A stretch of 64,000 nt of DNA, taken from positions 21,875,001 through 21,939,000 of the forward strand of contig NC_083383.1 of assembly GCF_031755915.1 (NCBI RefSeq). The letters run 5' to 3'. This DNA comes from Ziziphus jujuba. Lineage: Eukaryota > Streptophyta > Magnoliopsida > Rosales > Rhamnaceae. The notes beneath the pieces were generated by a model that worked only from the letters and a program-made list of their open reading frames with translations, ran no database searches and was not told the origin of the DNA. The position numbers and the translations under genes are program-made. The number at the start of each line of letters is the position of its first letter. The first letter of the stretch is position 1. Below are positions 1-9,921 of this stretch, in pieces.

Positions 1-262
1 ATTAACATATAAAATGAAAAAAATAAAAAATATATAATTTTTTAATTATATAATATATTATTTGGATTGGATTGGATTGGATTGGATTTATATTTCTAAT
101 CCATAACCAATCCAATCCATACAGTTTATAATATTTTGAACCCAATCCAATCCAATTGATGTAAAAATCCAATCCAATTGATGTAAAAATCCAATCCAAA
201 CCGTTAAAAATGGATTGGATTGGGCGGGTTGAACGGGTTGGATTGGATTTTGCCCACCCCTA
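1..262. mobile_element. hAT-like DNA transposon end (non-autonomous), left part outside window
   Basis: The right edge reads TTTTGCCCACCCCTA, which is TAGGGGTGGGCAAAA on the other strand, a terminus typical of plant hAT elements. Inside it are many copies of GGATT/AATCC in both orientations (62-90, 100-120, 140-260). The gypsy LTR that follows is cut off exactly at this edge, so the element probably inserted into that LTR. An 8-bp target duplication would start at 263 (AGAGCACT), but the left end lies outside the window and cannot be checked. No transposase is visible. Confidence 0.5.
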
Positions 263-1230
263 AGAGCACTTATCCATACCCGAAGATCCAAGACCTATTT
301 TGGGCAAACAAGTGGTGGAAGCCAATACAGACCCGGGTAACGGTTTTGGTGCATTTATGAGTCCGGGCAGTAAGAAATGGTTCCAAATATTTATGGATTC
401 AATAAATATCATTAAGAGGTCATGGAAACAAGTCAAAATAGAAGTAAAATCAACTTGTACGGACAGCTTCAAAATTTGGCCGAAAATTGCTGTATTGCTT
501 TCTGGCTATACTGTATTTTACTGAGTTGGCTTTTTCTCTTTCTTCCAAGCAAGGGCAACATGTGGGGCTCCATTATAAGCTTATTTGGCATCCTACAAAA
601 CATATTGAAGCTGATTTGGAGCTCAAATTGGTCAAAGATTGGTCAAAGTCAATTTAGTCAAAAAGCTAGTATTTTAGTTTCCTAATTTGATTATACTTTT
701 TGTTTTAGGAAATTACCATTATTATTTTTATTTATTTATTTCCTGGACAAATAAGTTTCGAAAAGTCATTATTTTATTATTTTCATTGTAAATTAATTAA
801 TTCCTAATTCAAAATAAAGGAATTAATTAATCCAAATTACATTAGGAAAGGAGGAGACTTTCGGCCATATTAGGATTCTTCATTTCATAGTTGGTTTTTC
901 CTTTTTGTTTAAGGATTTTATTTTGTTTTCTCTTAGCCTATAAAAGGGCTTGTTTTTTAAGAAGAACACACCATTAATAATATTCAGAATTTATTTTGTG
1001 AGATTGAATTTCTTTTTGTTCTTTTGAACACCTAAAACACCATTAAAGAGTGAGTTTTTTGCTTGACTTATCAATAGGGCTTCCATCACCTATTGTGGTG
1101 TCTTCATTATATACCAAGGTTTCTAATCATAGGTTGGTTAGGGGTCAAGGTAACTATTAGAACTTGAACATAATTAGATCTAGACTAATATAATATGGGT
1201 TTAGGAGCAGGTCGTCCTAGGTTCGTATCA
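263..1230 (+). mobile_element. LTR-A copy 1, gypsy LTR truncated at its 5' end
   Basis: This aligns by eye with the complete LTR at 15409-16506 from the phrase CTTATCCATACC onward and ends in the family terminus CCTAGGTTCGTATCA. The first 150 bases or so are missing because the hAT-like element abuts it. The next bases, TTTTCGCTAC, are not a primer-binding site, so this is probably a solo LTR or a fragment. Confidence 0.8.
939..946 (+). promoter_or_regulatory. TATA box of the LTR-A promoter
   Basis: TATAAAAG sits in the second half of the LTR, where the U3/R promoter is expected. Other LTR-A copies show the decayed form TATTTAAA at the same place (for example near 16216). Confidence 0.4.
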
Positions 1231-1705
1231 TTTTCGCTACCTGTTTTCTCTTGAAATTTTAATAATTCAATGTCATAAACCACAAGAACAAGAAAAATTT
1301 TAAGGACAAATTTTGTACTCTCTTTTTTTTGTTGCTTTCAAACAGCAAGAACAATCTTATCAACAAGCAAAAACACCAAACGCTCCAAACTTCAATAAAA
1401 ACAACACCAAACCACTGAACAATTGATTAATGAATAAGCTTGGATTATGCCCGATCGGTTTAAACAAATTTTTTTTTTCTTATAAGATCTTATTGGAATG
1501 AATGAAAAAGAACACAATATATATATATATATATATGCAAAGAAAAAAACATAGCAACCAAAGGCAAAGAACAACGAAAGAAATCAAAGATGCAATCTCT
1601 AACCGAATGCTAAAAGTCGCAAAAACCAAGAAAAACAATGAAACAAAAGAAGAAAAAAAATAGATAGATCAAACCTGTAATTAGAAACTAGCTCAGATAC
1701 CAAAT
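1231..1705 (-). mobile_element. 5' leader of a family-C gypsy element with tRNA-Met primer site
   Basis: Next to the LTR at 1706, on the minus strand, is TTTGGTATCTGAGC (primer site core at 1691-1702), one change from the initiator tRNA-Met site TGGTATCAGAGC. The remainder is A-rich non-coding leader resembling the leaders at 9922-11043 and 12504-13529. No gag follows; the element ends where LTR-A copy 1 begins. Confidence 0.6.
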
Positions 1706-2304
1706 TGATACGAACCCAAAGTGACTTGCCTCTAAACATGTAACAATGATTGATTTGGACCATCTAACAATAAGTTATTAATGGAAGACCTCGACCCCTT
1801 TACCTATATTTGAGGTAAGAACCTTGGTATGGGGAAGACGCCACAATAGGCTGCAGATTAACCTATTGATAAGTCAAATTTGAACTCCACAAATAAAGTT
1901 TGAAAAGTTCGATCTAGTTCTTAGAGAATCAAGAGAATCATTCTCACTTTTTAATCAAAATTGTAATCTAATTTTTAATCATGACTTTTGTGCCTTTAAA
2001 TAGGCAACAATAAATTACAAAGCTTTCTAAATTTGCTAAAAATAATGATGGATGAAAAGTAGGTTTAGGAAACCTAATTTGGTTAGGTTTAGGAAACCTA
2101 ATTTGGTTAGGTTTAGGAAACCTAATTTGCTTAGGTTTAGGAAACCTTCAAGATTTGGAAAGTAATTTAAAAACCTAATAAAAACTAAATTATGAAAGTA
2201 AATAGGCAACATGCTAAAATCCAATCAAGACATAAATAAAAATTAATGTTTTCCTAATTATAAATTCAGCCAAGCTTAGATGGAAGCCTTGTAGGCGCGT
2301 ATCA
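1706..2304 (-). mobile_element. LTR-C copy 1 (5' LTR position, lacks its beginning)
   Basis: It matches 2324-2890 along its whole length and ends CGTATCA next to a primer site. The first quarter of the family LTR, which carries the pol tail, is missing. It is related to LTR-A at the end (TTCGTATCA, and an ACGCCACAATAGG block near 1836) but has diverged in between. Confidence 0.65.
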
Positions 2305-2323
2305 CCCTCTACGTGGCAAAAGT

Positions 2324-3177
2324 TGATACGAACCTAGAGTGACCTACCTCTAAACTCGTAACAAAGATTGAATTAGACCGTCTAATTACAAGTTATCGAT
2401 AGAAGACCTCGACCCATTACCTATATTTAAGGTAAGAACATTGGTATGGTGAAAACGCCACAATAGGGTGCGGAATAACCTATTGATAAGTCAAATTTGA
2501 ACTCCACAAACAAAGCTTGAAAAAGTTCGATATAGTTCTTAGAGAACCAAGAAAATCACTCTCACTTTGAATCAAAATTCTAATCTCCCCTTTATTTATG
2601 ACTTATGTGCCTTTAAATAGGCAAAATAAATTACAAAGCTTTTCTAAATTTGCTAAAAGTAAAGGTGGAATAATAATGGACGAAAATTAGGTTTAGGAAA
2701 CCTAATTTTGATAGGTTTAGGAAACCTAATTTGAATGGCCTTTAATTCTTTGACCAATTCAACTCTAATAAAATTAGGAAAGTAATTTAAAAACCTAATA
2801 AAAACTAAATTAAGAAAGTAAATAGGCAACATGCCAAAATCCAATCAAAACATAAATAAAAATTAATATTTTCCTAATTATAAAATTTGGCCAAGCTTAG
2901 TTGGATGCCATGTCACCATATAACGCCACATCACCATGTTGTAGAAGTCCATGCATTAAACTCTCTTTCATGTTGGCATCCACCATCCCAATCATATGGA
3001 CCAATTTTAGTTCATCTTCACTAATGAACTTGCTTCCTTGGGTTGAAAACACCTCTTGGATTAAACCATTTAGTGCCTCTTTCAATCTCTTTGCTTGTGC
3101 TCGGGTTATGGGTCTTGTAGACATTTGAAGTGGATCTGGGCTCCATCTTGAAGGGCTCTTGGTCATGTCCTCATCAA
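2324..3177 (-). mobile_element. LTR-C copy 2, with pol tail inside
   Basis: On the minus strand it runs from TGATGAGGACATGACC at 3177 to CGTATCA at 2324. Its first part reads as protein with the motif TRPITRAQAKRLKEALNG (stop near 2897), the conserved C-terminal peptide of this gypsy lineage. Nineteen bases separate it from copy 1, so the two LTRs lie head to tail without an internal region between them. Confidence 0.6.
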
Positions 3178-3480
3178 AAGTTCCGTGTCACCATAGGATG
3201 CCACGTCACCATCCACGTCATCAAAACTTGCCACATCACCATGTTGTAGGATTCCATGCGTTAAGCTCTCTTCCATAGTGGCATCCTCATTCCCAATCAT
3301 ATGGACCAATGTTAGTTCATTTTCAGTAATGAACTTGCTTTCTTAAGATGTAAACACCTCTTGGATTAAACCATTGAGTGCTTCTTTAAACAGCTTTGCC
3401 CTAGCTCTGGTTATCGGTCCTGTAGAGATTTGAAATGGCTGTGTACTCCATCATGGGGTGCTCCTGGTCATGTCCTCATC
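3178..3480 (-). repeat. 303-bp duplicated beginning of LTR-C
   Basis: The segment starts with TGATGAGGACATGACC, as does 3177 downward, and again contains the TRARAK...KEALNGLIQEVF peptide, now with a stop codon. It is a diverged tandem copy of the first third of LTR-C. On its upper side it abuts the gag of the outer gypsy element directly after the zinc knuckle. Confidence 0.55.
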
Positions 3481-4296
3481 ACTTTCAGCACCATAATCCT
3501 CCTATTCGGACATTGACTAGCGATATGTCCACGTCCCTAGCACTTAAAACACACAATATCACAAATTCTAAAAGGTTTAGGATCAGATTTACATTCATTC
3601 CTTAGTGCTTGAATAAATTCGGCTTTGAACTCCCTTTTTGGCCAATTGGAGATTTCTTCACCTAATTTTGGTTTTGGCTTGTAATCATATGTAGGGTTGC
3701 TTCTCCAAGCACTTTTATTTGACATCCCGCTATTGGATACTCCTCCAAGCCGTGTACTTATGCCCCTCCTCTTGAATTAATTCTTAAGTTTGATAGCCAC
3801 ATGCAACATCTCTTCCAATTCCATATATTGTTGCAATTCCAATTGGTTCACTATCTTACAATTCAATCCACCTATTACCTCTCTTCATTCATGCTCAATC
3901 TCATCATGAGCATCTCCATCTCCTTGTAATAATCCTCCATGGACCTATTACCTTGTGATAATGATTGGAGTCTTTGATGCAGCAACCTATGGTAATGAGT
4001 CGGTACAAATCGCTTTCTCATGGCTCCTTTCATTTGTCGCCAAGTAGTAATCAATTCATCACCTACTCTCCATCGAGTATTTTATTCATTGGTCCACCAT
4101 TGGAGTGCATAATGTCCAAATTCCATTATTGCCACTTTAACTTTCTTGGCCTCCGAATAGTTGTGATAATCAAAGATCATCTCCATACGCTCCTCTCATT
4201 CCAAGTAAGCTTCCAGGTCACTTTTTCCTATGAAAGGTGATATGTTAACCTTAATATTCCCAAGATCATCTTTCTCATTCCTTGTTGGTCTCCCAC
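3481..4296 (-). pseudogene. gag: Outer gypsy element: gag, second part (broken)
   Basis: Minus-strand translation gives the capsid region (DLEAYLE-EERMEMIFDYHNYSEAKK, ALQWWTNE, ITTWRQMKGAMRKRFVP, HQRLQSLSQGNRSMEDYYKEMEMLM) and then a zinc knuckle beginning CFKC and ending GHIASQC near 3500-3545. Stops interrupt it, including one inside the knuckle. It continues the gag that starts at 12503, with 7.8 kb of younger element in between. Downstream of the knuckle it is cut by LTR-C, so no protease or polymerase of the outer element is in view. Confidence 0.75.
4292..4296. repeat. Target-site duplication CCCAC (left)
   Basis: CCCAC here and at 12145-12149 flanks the 7.85-kb inner gypsy element. 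Removing the insert and one copy rejoins the outer gag in register. Confidence 0.85.
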
Positions 4297-5410
4297 CGAT
4301 ACGAACCTAGGACGATGCTCCTAAACCAGTATTATATTAGTCCGAATCTAATTACTTTCAAGTTCTAATGGTCACCTTGACCCCTAACCAACCTGTGATT
4401 AGAAAACTTGGTATATAATGAAGATGCCACAATAGGTGATGGAAGGCCTATTGATAAGTCAAACTAAAACACTCATTCACTAATGGTGTTTTAGCTGCTC
4501 AAAAGAACAAAGAGAATTCAATCTCACAAGTAATTTTCTGTATAAAATTCAACTTTAATTCTTCCTGAAAAATAAGCCTTTAAATAGGCTACAAAGTCAC
4601 AAAATAACCCTAAAAACAAAGGGAAAACTAGCCATACAAAGTGGTTTCCTATGGTGGCCGAACTTCTCACTCCTTTCCTAATCTAATTTGGATTAATTAA
4701 TTCATTTATTTTGAATTAGAATTAATTAATTTACAATGAAAATAATAAAATAACAAGTTTCCGAAACTTATTTCTCCAGCAAATAAATAAATAAAAACCA
4801 AAAGTTAATGGTAATTTCCTAAAACAAAAAGTAGAATCAAATTAGGAAACTAAAATATTAGCCTTTTGCCTAATTTGACTTTGACCAATCTTTGACCACT
4901 TTGAGCTCCAAATCAGCTTCTATATGCTTTTTAGGATGCCAGATAAGCTTATTATGAAGTTCCACATGTTTTCATTGCTTGGAAGAAAAAGAAAAAGCCA
5001 ACTCAGCACAATACAGTAGAACCAGCACAAATACAGCAAAAACCAGCCAAATTTACTAACTGTCCGTACAGCCCCTTTTTGGATGACTTTGAAGCTGTTT
5101 TGACTTGATTCCATGTCCTCTTAGACATATTGAATCAATGAAACATTGGAACCATTTCATGCTTCCCGTACTCCAAAAATGTACCAAAATCGCTACCCTG
5201 GCCCATACCACCACTTGTATGCTTAGAACATATCTTGGATCTACGAGTATGGACAAGCCCTCTTGAGAATGAATTACCTCCTGGATTAAGGCAGAAAATT
5301 TGATCTTAAATCTCTTAGTTTGAGCCCTAGTGATCGTCCTGGTCTTCATCCGTATCGGGCCAACAACCCAGCGGGTTGTTGGTTATGCAGGCTCGAGCGG
5401 AATCACATCA
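4297..5410 (-). mobile_element. LTR-A copy 2, 3' LTR of the inner gypsy element
   Basis: It starts TGATGTGATTCC after the polypurine tract and ends ...TTCGTATCG, where the last A has mutated to G. Length is 1114 bp. The first 80 bases or so encode the end of pol (motif TITRAQTKRFK). Confidence 0.8.
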
Positions 5411-5658
5411 TTCCCCTCCTCTTGAAAAGGATTTTTCCTCAAATCTAGTTCATCACCTATAGCAAAAGGAAACAAATCATCATCTTTGGATGTAGCACTC
5501 ATATTATACTCACCCGGTAAATCAAGTGTGTAGGTGTTTTCATTGATCGTTTCCAAAACTTGAAAAGATCCATCTCCTCGCGGCATAAGCTTGGACTTTC
5601 TTTGTTCGGGAAATCTTCCCTTCCTTGGATGAAACCAAAAACCTATCTCCTGGGTCAA
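5383..5658 (-). pseudogene. pol: Gypsy pol C-terminal tail (post-integrase)
   Basis: The reading frame contains [31 protein letters not shown] and [16 protein letters not shown], the conserved stretch after the integrase core in plant gypsy elements, then an acidic [12 protein letters not shown] and [10 protein letters not shown]. The EEGN codons are the polypurine tract that primes plus-strand synthesis, and the frame runs into the 3' LTR before stopping at 5383. In related copies the frame stays open through the TRAQAKRFK motif, so this stop looks secondary. Confidence 0.75.
5411..5423 (-). promoter_or_regulatory. Polypurine tract of the inner gypsy element
   Basis: AAGAGGAGGGGAA on the minus strand touches the first base of the 3' LTR, as expected for the plus-strand primer. 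It is also coding (Q-E-E-G-N). Confidence 0.8.
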
Positions 5659-6616
5659 ACACTATCACAACAAATACTAGGAATACAAGTTCATCACACT
5701 TTTTAATTTTAGCAAATAATCTCTCCCAAATTTTCAAATTTTCACTAAGCAAAGCTTTTAATAATGCAGATAAATTTCTATGCAACAAAAACATCTTTAA
5801 ATAAGTATCTTTAATATTCATGACCAGCAATGATTTCTTATTCTTAATTACTTTATTAACATCCCAAAAGTTAAGATAAAAATTTCTATTTTTCCTCTCT
5901 TTTCTTTCTTTTCCTTTCTCACTCACGGATTTATTGGATTTTGCATCACTCTCAGCTTTTGCTCCAATTTTCTCACTCTCGGATTTGTTTAAACTTTTCC
6001 ACTCAATCTGGGTTTTAGAGCACTTACCTTGGACAGCAAGCTCACCTTTCCCCTCTTGAATGGATGGTGGAGCCCTTGGTACCATATTAGCCTTCTCTTT
6101 GAGCTTTTCGGCTTCCCTCTTTTGTTGCATTTGTAGTTGATATCTAAAAACCTCCTTCATGGTCAATGGCTCCAACTTGACCTTCTTACTTTTAAATCTA
6201 AAAATAATACTATTCTCTCTACCATAATGAATAACATCTCTATCAAATTGCCAAGGCTTACCCAACAAAATATGACCCACATGCATAGGAACAACATCAC
6301 ACAATACAACATCCACATATGTATCAATGTTGAATTTTACTTTAACTTGTTTATTTACTTTAATCTCACAACTATCATTTAGCCATTGTAATCTATATGG
6401 TTCTAGATGTTTAATAGTTGTTAAGCCTAATTTATCAACCATAATGTTACTAATTACATTAGTACAACTTCCACTATCAATAATCATGCTACAAATCTTA
6501 CCTTGAATTTCACATCGGGTGTGGAAGATGTTCTCTCTTTGAATTTCATCCTCATCTTTGTATGCAGCCAGCACTCTCCTAGAAACAAAATTTAAATCAG
6601 CATGGGAAGCATTCAA
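5659..6616 (-). pseudogene. pol: Gypsy protease fused across a deletion to an integrase fragment
   Basis: The frame opens with NASHADLNFVSRRVLAAY, then the retropepsin active site IIDSGSCTNVIS (residues 45-56), GHILLGKPWQFDRDVIHYG and a lysine/glutamate-rich linker (KEKAN, KGKERKERKNRN). After YLKMFLLHRNL it switches directly to SALLKALLSENLKIWE, which belongs to the integrase core, and then [11 protein letters not shown] before the frame is lost. Reverse transcriptase, RNase H and the front of integrase have therefore been removed with the frame kept across the join. The 358-codon frame is one of the longest in the window, which may reflect recent deletion or chance. Confidence 0.75.
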
Positions 6617-7031
6617 AGTTTCAGCCTCACCTTCAAGCTCTCCTCCTCCTCTTGCTCGGTTTCATCACCGCTTTCCTCACTTTCTGATTCTAGCTCACCA
6701 TCACCCTTCAACACCATGATCCTTCTATTCGGGCATTGGCTAGCGATGTGTCCTTATTCCTGGCACTTAAAACAAATAATTTCCCTTGATCTAGAAGGTT
6801 TAGGATTAGATTTTACCTCATTTTTATGCGCTTGGACAGATTTGGCTTTAAGCTCCTTTCTTGGCCGGTTGGTGCTTTCTTCTCCCACCTTCGGCTTTGG
6901 CTTGCTTTCATAGGTTGGATTGTTTCTCCAGCCACTTGGAATTGATCTTCCGCTGTTGGAAACTCCTCCAAACCTTGAATCTACACCCCTCCTCTTGAAT
7001 TGATGCTCCAATTTAATAGCCACATGCAACA
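6600..7031 (-). pseudogene. gag: Inner gypsy gag, third part with zinc knuckle
   Basis: It begins LHVAIKLEHQFKRRG, runs through a lysine/proline-rich spacer (YESKPKPKVGEE), and reaches the CCHC knuckle CFKCQE-stop-GHIASQC, where a TAA replaces one residue. A further frameshift lies between the acidic stretch after the knuckle and the protease. It continues gag from 8158; LTR-A copy 3 separates the two parts. Confidence 0.75.
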
Positions 7032-8157
7032 TGATTTGAACCTAGGACGACTTACTCCTAGACCCGTATTATATTAGCCCGGATCTCATTATGTTCAAGT
7101 TTTAGTGATCACCTCAACCCCTAACCAACCTGTGATTAAAAAATTTGGTATATCGAAGACGCTACAATAGGTGATGGATGTCCTATTGATAAGTCAAAAT
7201 GAAAACACTCACTCTCTAACGGTGTTTTAGGTGTTCAAAGAGAGCAAAGAGAATTCAATCTCACAAATAATTTTTTGTATAAAATTAAACCTTAATTCTT
7301 ATTGAAAAATAAGCCTTTAAATAGGCTACAAAGTCACAAAATAAAACCTTAAAAACAAAAGGAAAAACCAGCCATACAAAGTGGTTTCCTATGGTGGCTG
7401 AAATTCTCACTCCTTTCCTAATCTAATTAATTAATTCTTTTATTTTGAATTAGGAATTAATTAATTTACAATGAAAATAACAAAATAATAACTTTCCTAA
7501 ACTTATTTATCTAGCAAATAAATAAATAAAAACCAAAAAGTAATGGAAATTTCCTAAAACAAAAAGTAGAATCAAATTAGGAAACTTTTTTACTAGCTTT
7601 TTGACTAAGTTGACTTTTACTAATCTTGGACCACTTTGAGCTCTAAATTAGCTTCTATATGCTTTCTAGGATGCAAAATAAGCTTATTATGAAGTCCCAC
7701 ACATTGCTCTTGCTTGGAAGAAAAAGAAAAAGCCAACTCAGCACAATACAGTCAAGCCAGCACAAACTACAGCAAAAACCAACCAAATTTACTAACTGTC
7801 CGTACAACACCTTTTTGGATGACTTTGAAGCTGCTTTGACTTGATTCCATTTCCTCTTAGACATATGTATTGAAGCCATGAAACATTGGAAACATTTCAT
7901 GCTTTCCGGACTCCAAAAATGTACCAAAACCGCTACCTGGGTCAGTACCGGCTTCCACCACTTGTATGCTCAGAACATGTCTTGGATCTTTGAGTATGGA
8001 CAAGTCCTCTTGAGAATGAATTACCTCCTGGATAAAGGCAGCAAGTTTGACCTTAAATCTCTTAGTTTGAGCCTTAATGATTGGCCTGGTCTTCACCCGT
8101 ATCAGGTCAGCACCCTAGCAGGTTGTCGGTTGTGCAAGTTTGGGCGAAATCACATCA
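7032..8157 (-). mobile_element. LTR-A copy 3, solo LTR inside gag
   Basis: A complete LTR of 1126 bp, TGATGTGATTTCGCCC...GGTTCAAATCA on the minus strand. Gag reads ELEEM just before it and LHVAIK just after it, which is one continuous conserved stretch. The flanks CAACA (7027-7031) and CTACA (8158-8162) are a 5-bp duplication with one change. Confidence 0.85.
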
Positions 8158-8548
8158 CTACATCTCCTCCAATTCCACATATTGTTGCAATTCTACATGG
8201 TTGGCTATATCACGATTTAAACCACCATGAAATCTTGCCATGGTTGCTTCTCTATCCTTATTCATGTTTAACCTCATCATGAGCATCTCCATCTCCTTGT
8301 AATAATCCTCCATGGACCTACTTTCTTGAGATAGGGATTGAAGCCTTTGATGCAGCAACCTATGATAATGTGATGGTACAAACCACTTCCTCATGGCTCC
8401 TTTCATTTGGCGCCATGTAGTGATCAAGTCATCATCAACTCTCCTTTGGGTATTTTGCTCATTGGTCCACCGTTGGAGTGCATAATGGCCAAACTCCATT
8501 GCTGCCAATTTCACCTTCTTAGCCTCTGAATAATTATGACAATCAAAG
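8158..8548 (-). pseudogene. gag: Inner gypsy gag, second part (capsid)
   Basis: It reads FDCHNYSEAKKVKLAAMEF, ALQRWTNEQN, ITTWRQMKGAMRKWFVP, LLHQRLQSLSQESRSMEDYY and KEMEMLMMRLNM up to YVELEEM. This is the Retrotrans_gag domain of plant gypsy elements. It is open along this stretch. It joins to 9446 across a solo LTR on one side and to 7031 across another on the other side. Confidence 0.85.
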
Positions 8549-9440
8549 TGATGAACATCACACTTCCAATGATCCCTTTCAGCAGCCTCAAGGTCTAATT
8601 ACTCGAAGTAGAACCAAACGATTCAAGGAGGCCTTATTTGCATTCATGAAGGATCTTGATGTGTTTAAAAAGGAGCACATTACCAAACCCACTTTTGAGA
8701 ATTCCAAGTTTAAGAACAACTATTTGACAGCCCAAGATCAAGTGTTTTTGGTTTGGAAAGTAAGGCAAAATTAAAGGGGGGCGTTTTGGGCTTGGAGAAT
8801 TATAAAACGGGCTTGAGGAAATTGCAAAATGGGCTGTTTTGGTGCTATTTTAAGAGATCATGTATTTTAGAACATCCGGGCCATGTAATTTGATGCTAGC
8901 TAGGCCCAACTAGGTTAAATTAAGCATTTAATTTTATCTTGGTAATTTTGGACGTGTAATAACCATATAAGATTATTCTAGCTGGTTCAAAATAAGTCAA
9001 AATAATCTTTAATGCTTTGTCTAGGGTTTCTAAAGAGTTTTAGACTCTATTCAAGGATTTTATTTTTCCATTTGTAAGGAGATTGGTTTTTTTTTTTTAA
9101 TGAAATTTTCTCTCATTGAGAATTGGATTTTCACCATTATTCTTGGACCTCCAGGTTATTCACTTGAGAATGTCTTTATATTTATGGTCCTTATCTTCCA
9201 TAGATAAAGGGTCATAAGTCAATACCATAAGTTCCTACCTCTAAATAGGTAGTGGGTCTTGGTTGGATATATTTTATTTTATTTTAATTTTTTTTCTTTT
9301 TTTTTTTCCTTCAGTTTTTAAGTTCCTTGCAATTGTTTTTCATCCCATCTCTATATCCAATCACCATCTGGTTATTCACTTTCATTTCATTGACTCAAAA
9401 TCATCATCTCACTACCATACCCGCATCCATGAATGTATCA
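8549..9440 (+). mobile_element. LTR-B, solo LTR of a third gypsy family
   Basis: 892 bp from TGATGAACATCAC to GAATGTATCA, flanked by perfect CAAAG (8544-8548 and 9441-9445). It lies opposite in strand to the gag it interrupts. Near 8595 it encodes LITRSRTKRFKEALFAF, so this family also keeps the pol end in its LTR. It ends like LTR-A (GTATCA) but is otherwise different. Confidence 0.85.
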
Positions 9441-9445
9441 CAAAG

Positions 9446-9921
9446 ATCATCTCCATTCTCTCTTCCCATTCCAAATATGCTTCCAAATCACTTTTACCCA
9501 TGAATGCTGTGATGTTTACCTTGATGCTGCCAAGATCATCATCTACATCCTCTCTCCTATGCCTCTCACAGCCTAGCCTCTCTTGGACAGCAAGTGTTTC
9601 ATCCATTCCTTCTTCAAAGTCATCTCCGAAATTTTCCTCCTCCAACTCCTCTCTTGGTCACCCACGGTTTCCTTGACCTCGACCTCGACCTCCGTGGAAT
9701 TGTTGCCTCAAATTTGTCCCACCATGAGATGTTTCTATTCTATCCATCTTTTGATTTATTTGGTCGAATTGAGCATTCATCCGCTGCAATTACTCCATTA
9801 TAGCCTTCATGTCCATTTGCTCTCTACTCCCCATAGCTTGTGAACCGCCATGGAATCCTACAGACTCTTCTTCATTAATTCTTAAAGGTGGATCTCCTAT
9901 TCTTACCCTTGAATCTGCCAT
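9446..9921 (-). pseudogene. gag: Inner gypsy gag, N-terminal part
   Basis: The start codon at 9921 gives MADSRVRIGDPPLRINEEES, then HGGRGRGQGNRG, an acidic region (EELEEENFGDDFEEGMDE), DDDLGSIKVNITAFMGKSDL and EAYLEWEERMEMIF. The same N-terminus starts the outer gag at 12503. At least two stops are visible. It breaks at 9445, where LTR-B is inserted, and resumes at 8548. Confidence 0.8.

Noticed and set aside
62..260. GGATT repeats as telomere-like DNA
   Set aside because: The plant telomere unit is TTTAGGG; this is a five-base unit in both orientations inside a transposon end.
9263..9843. Plus-strand frames of 77-137 codons
   Set aside because: They are shadows of the minus-strand gag and of LTR-B.
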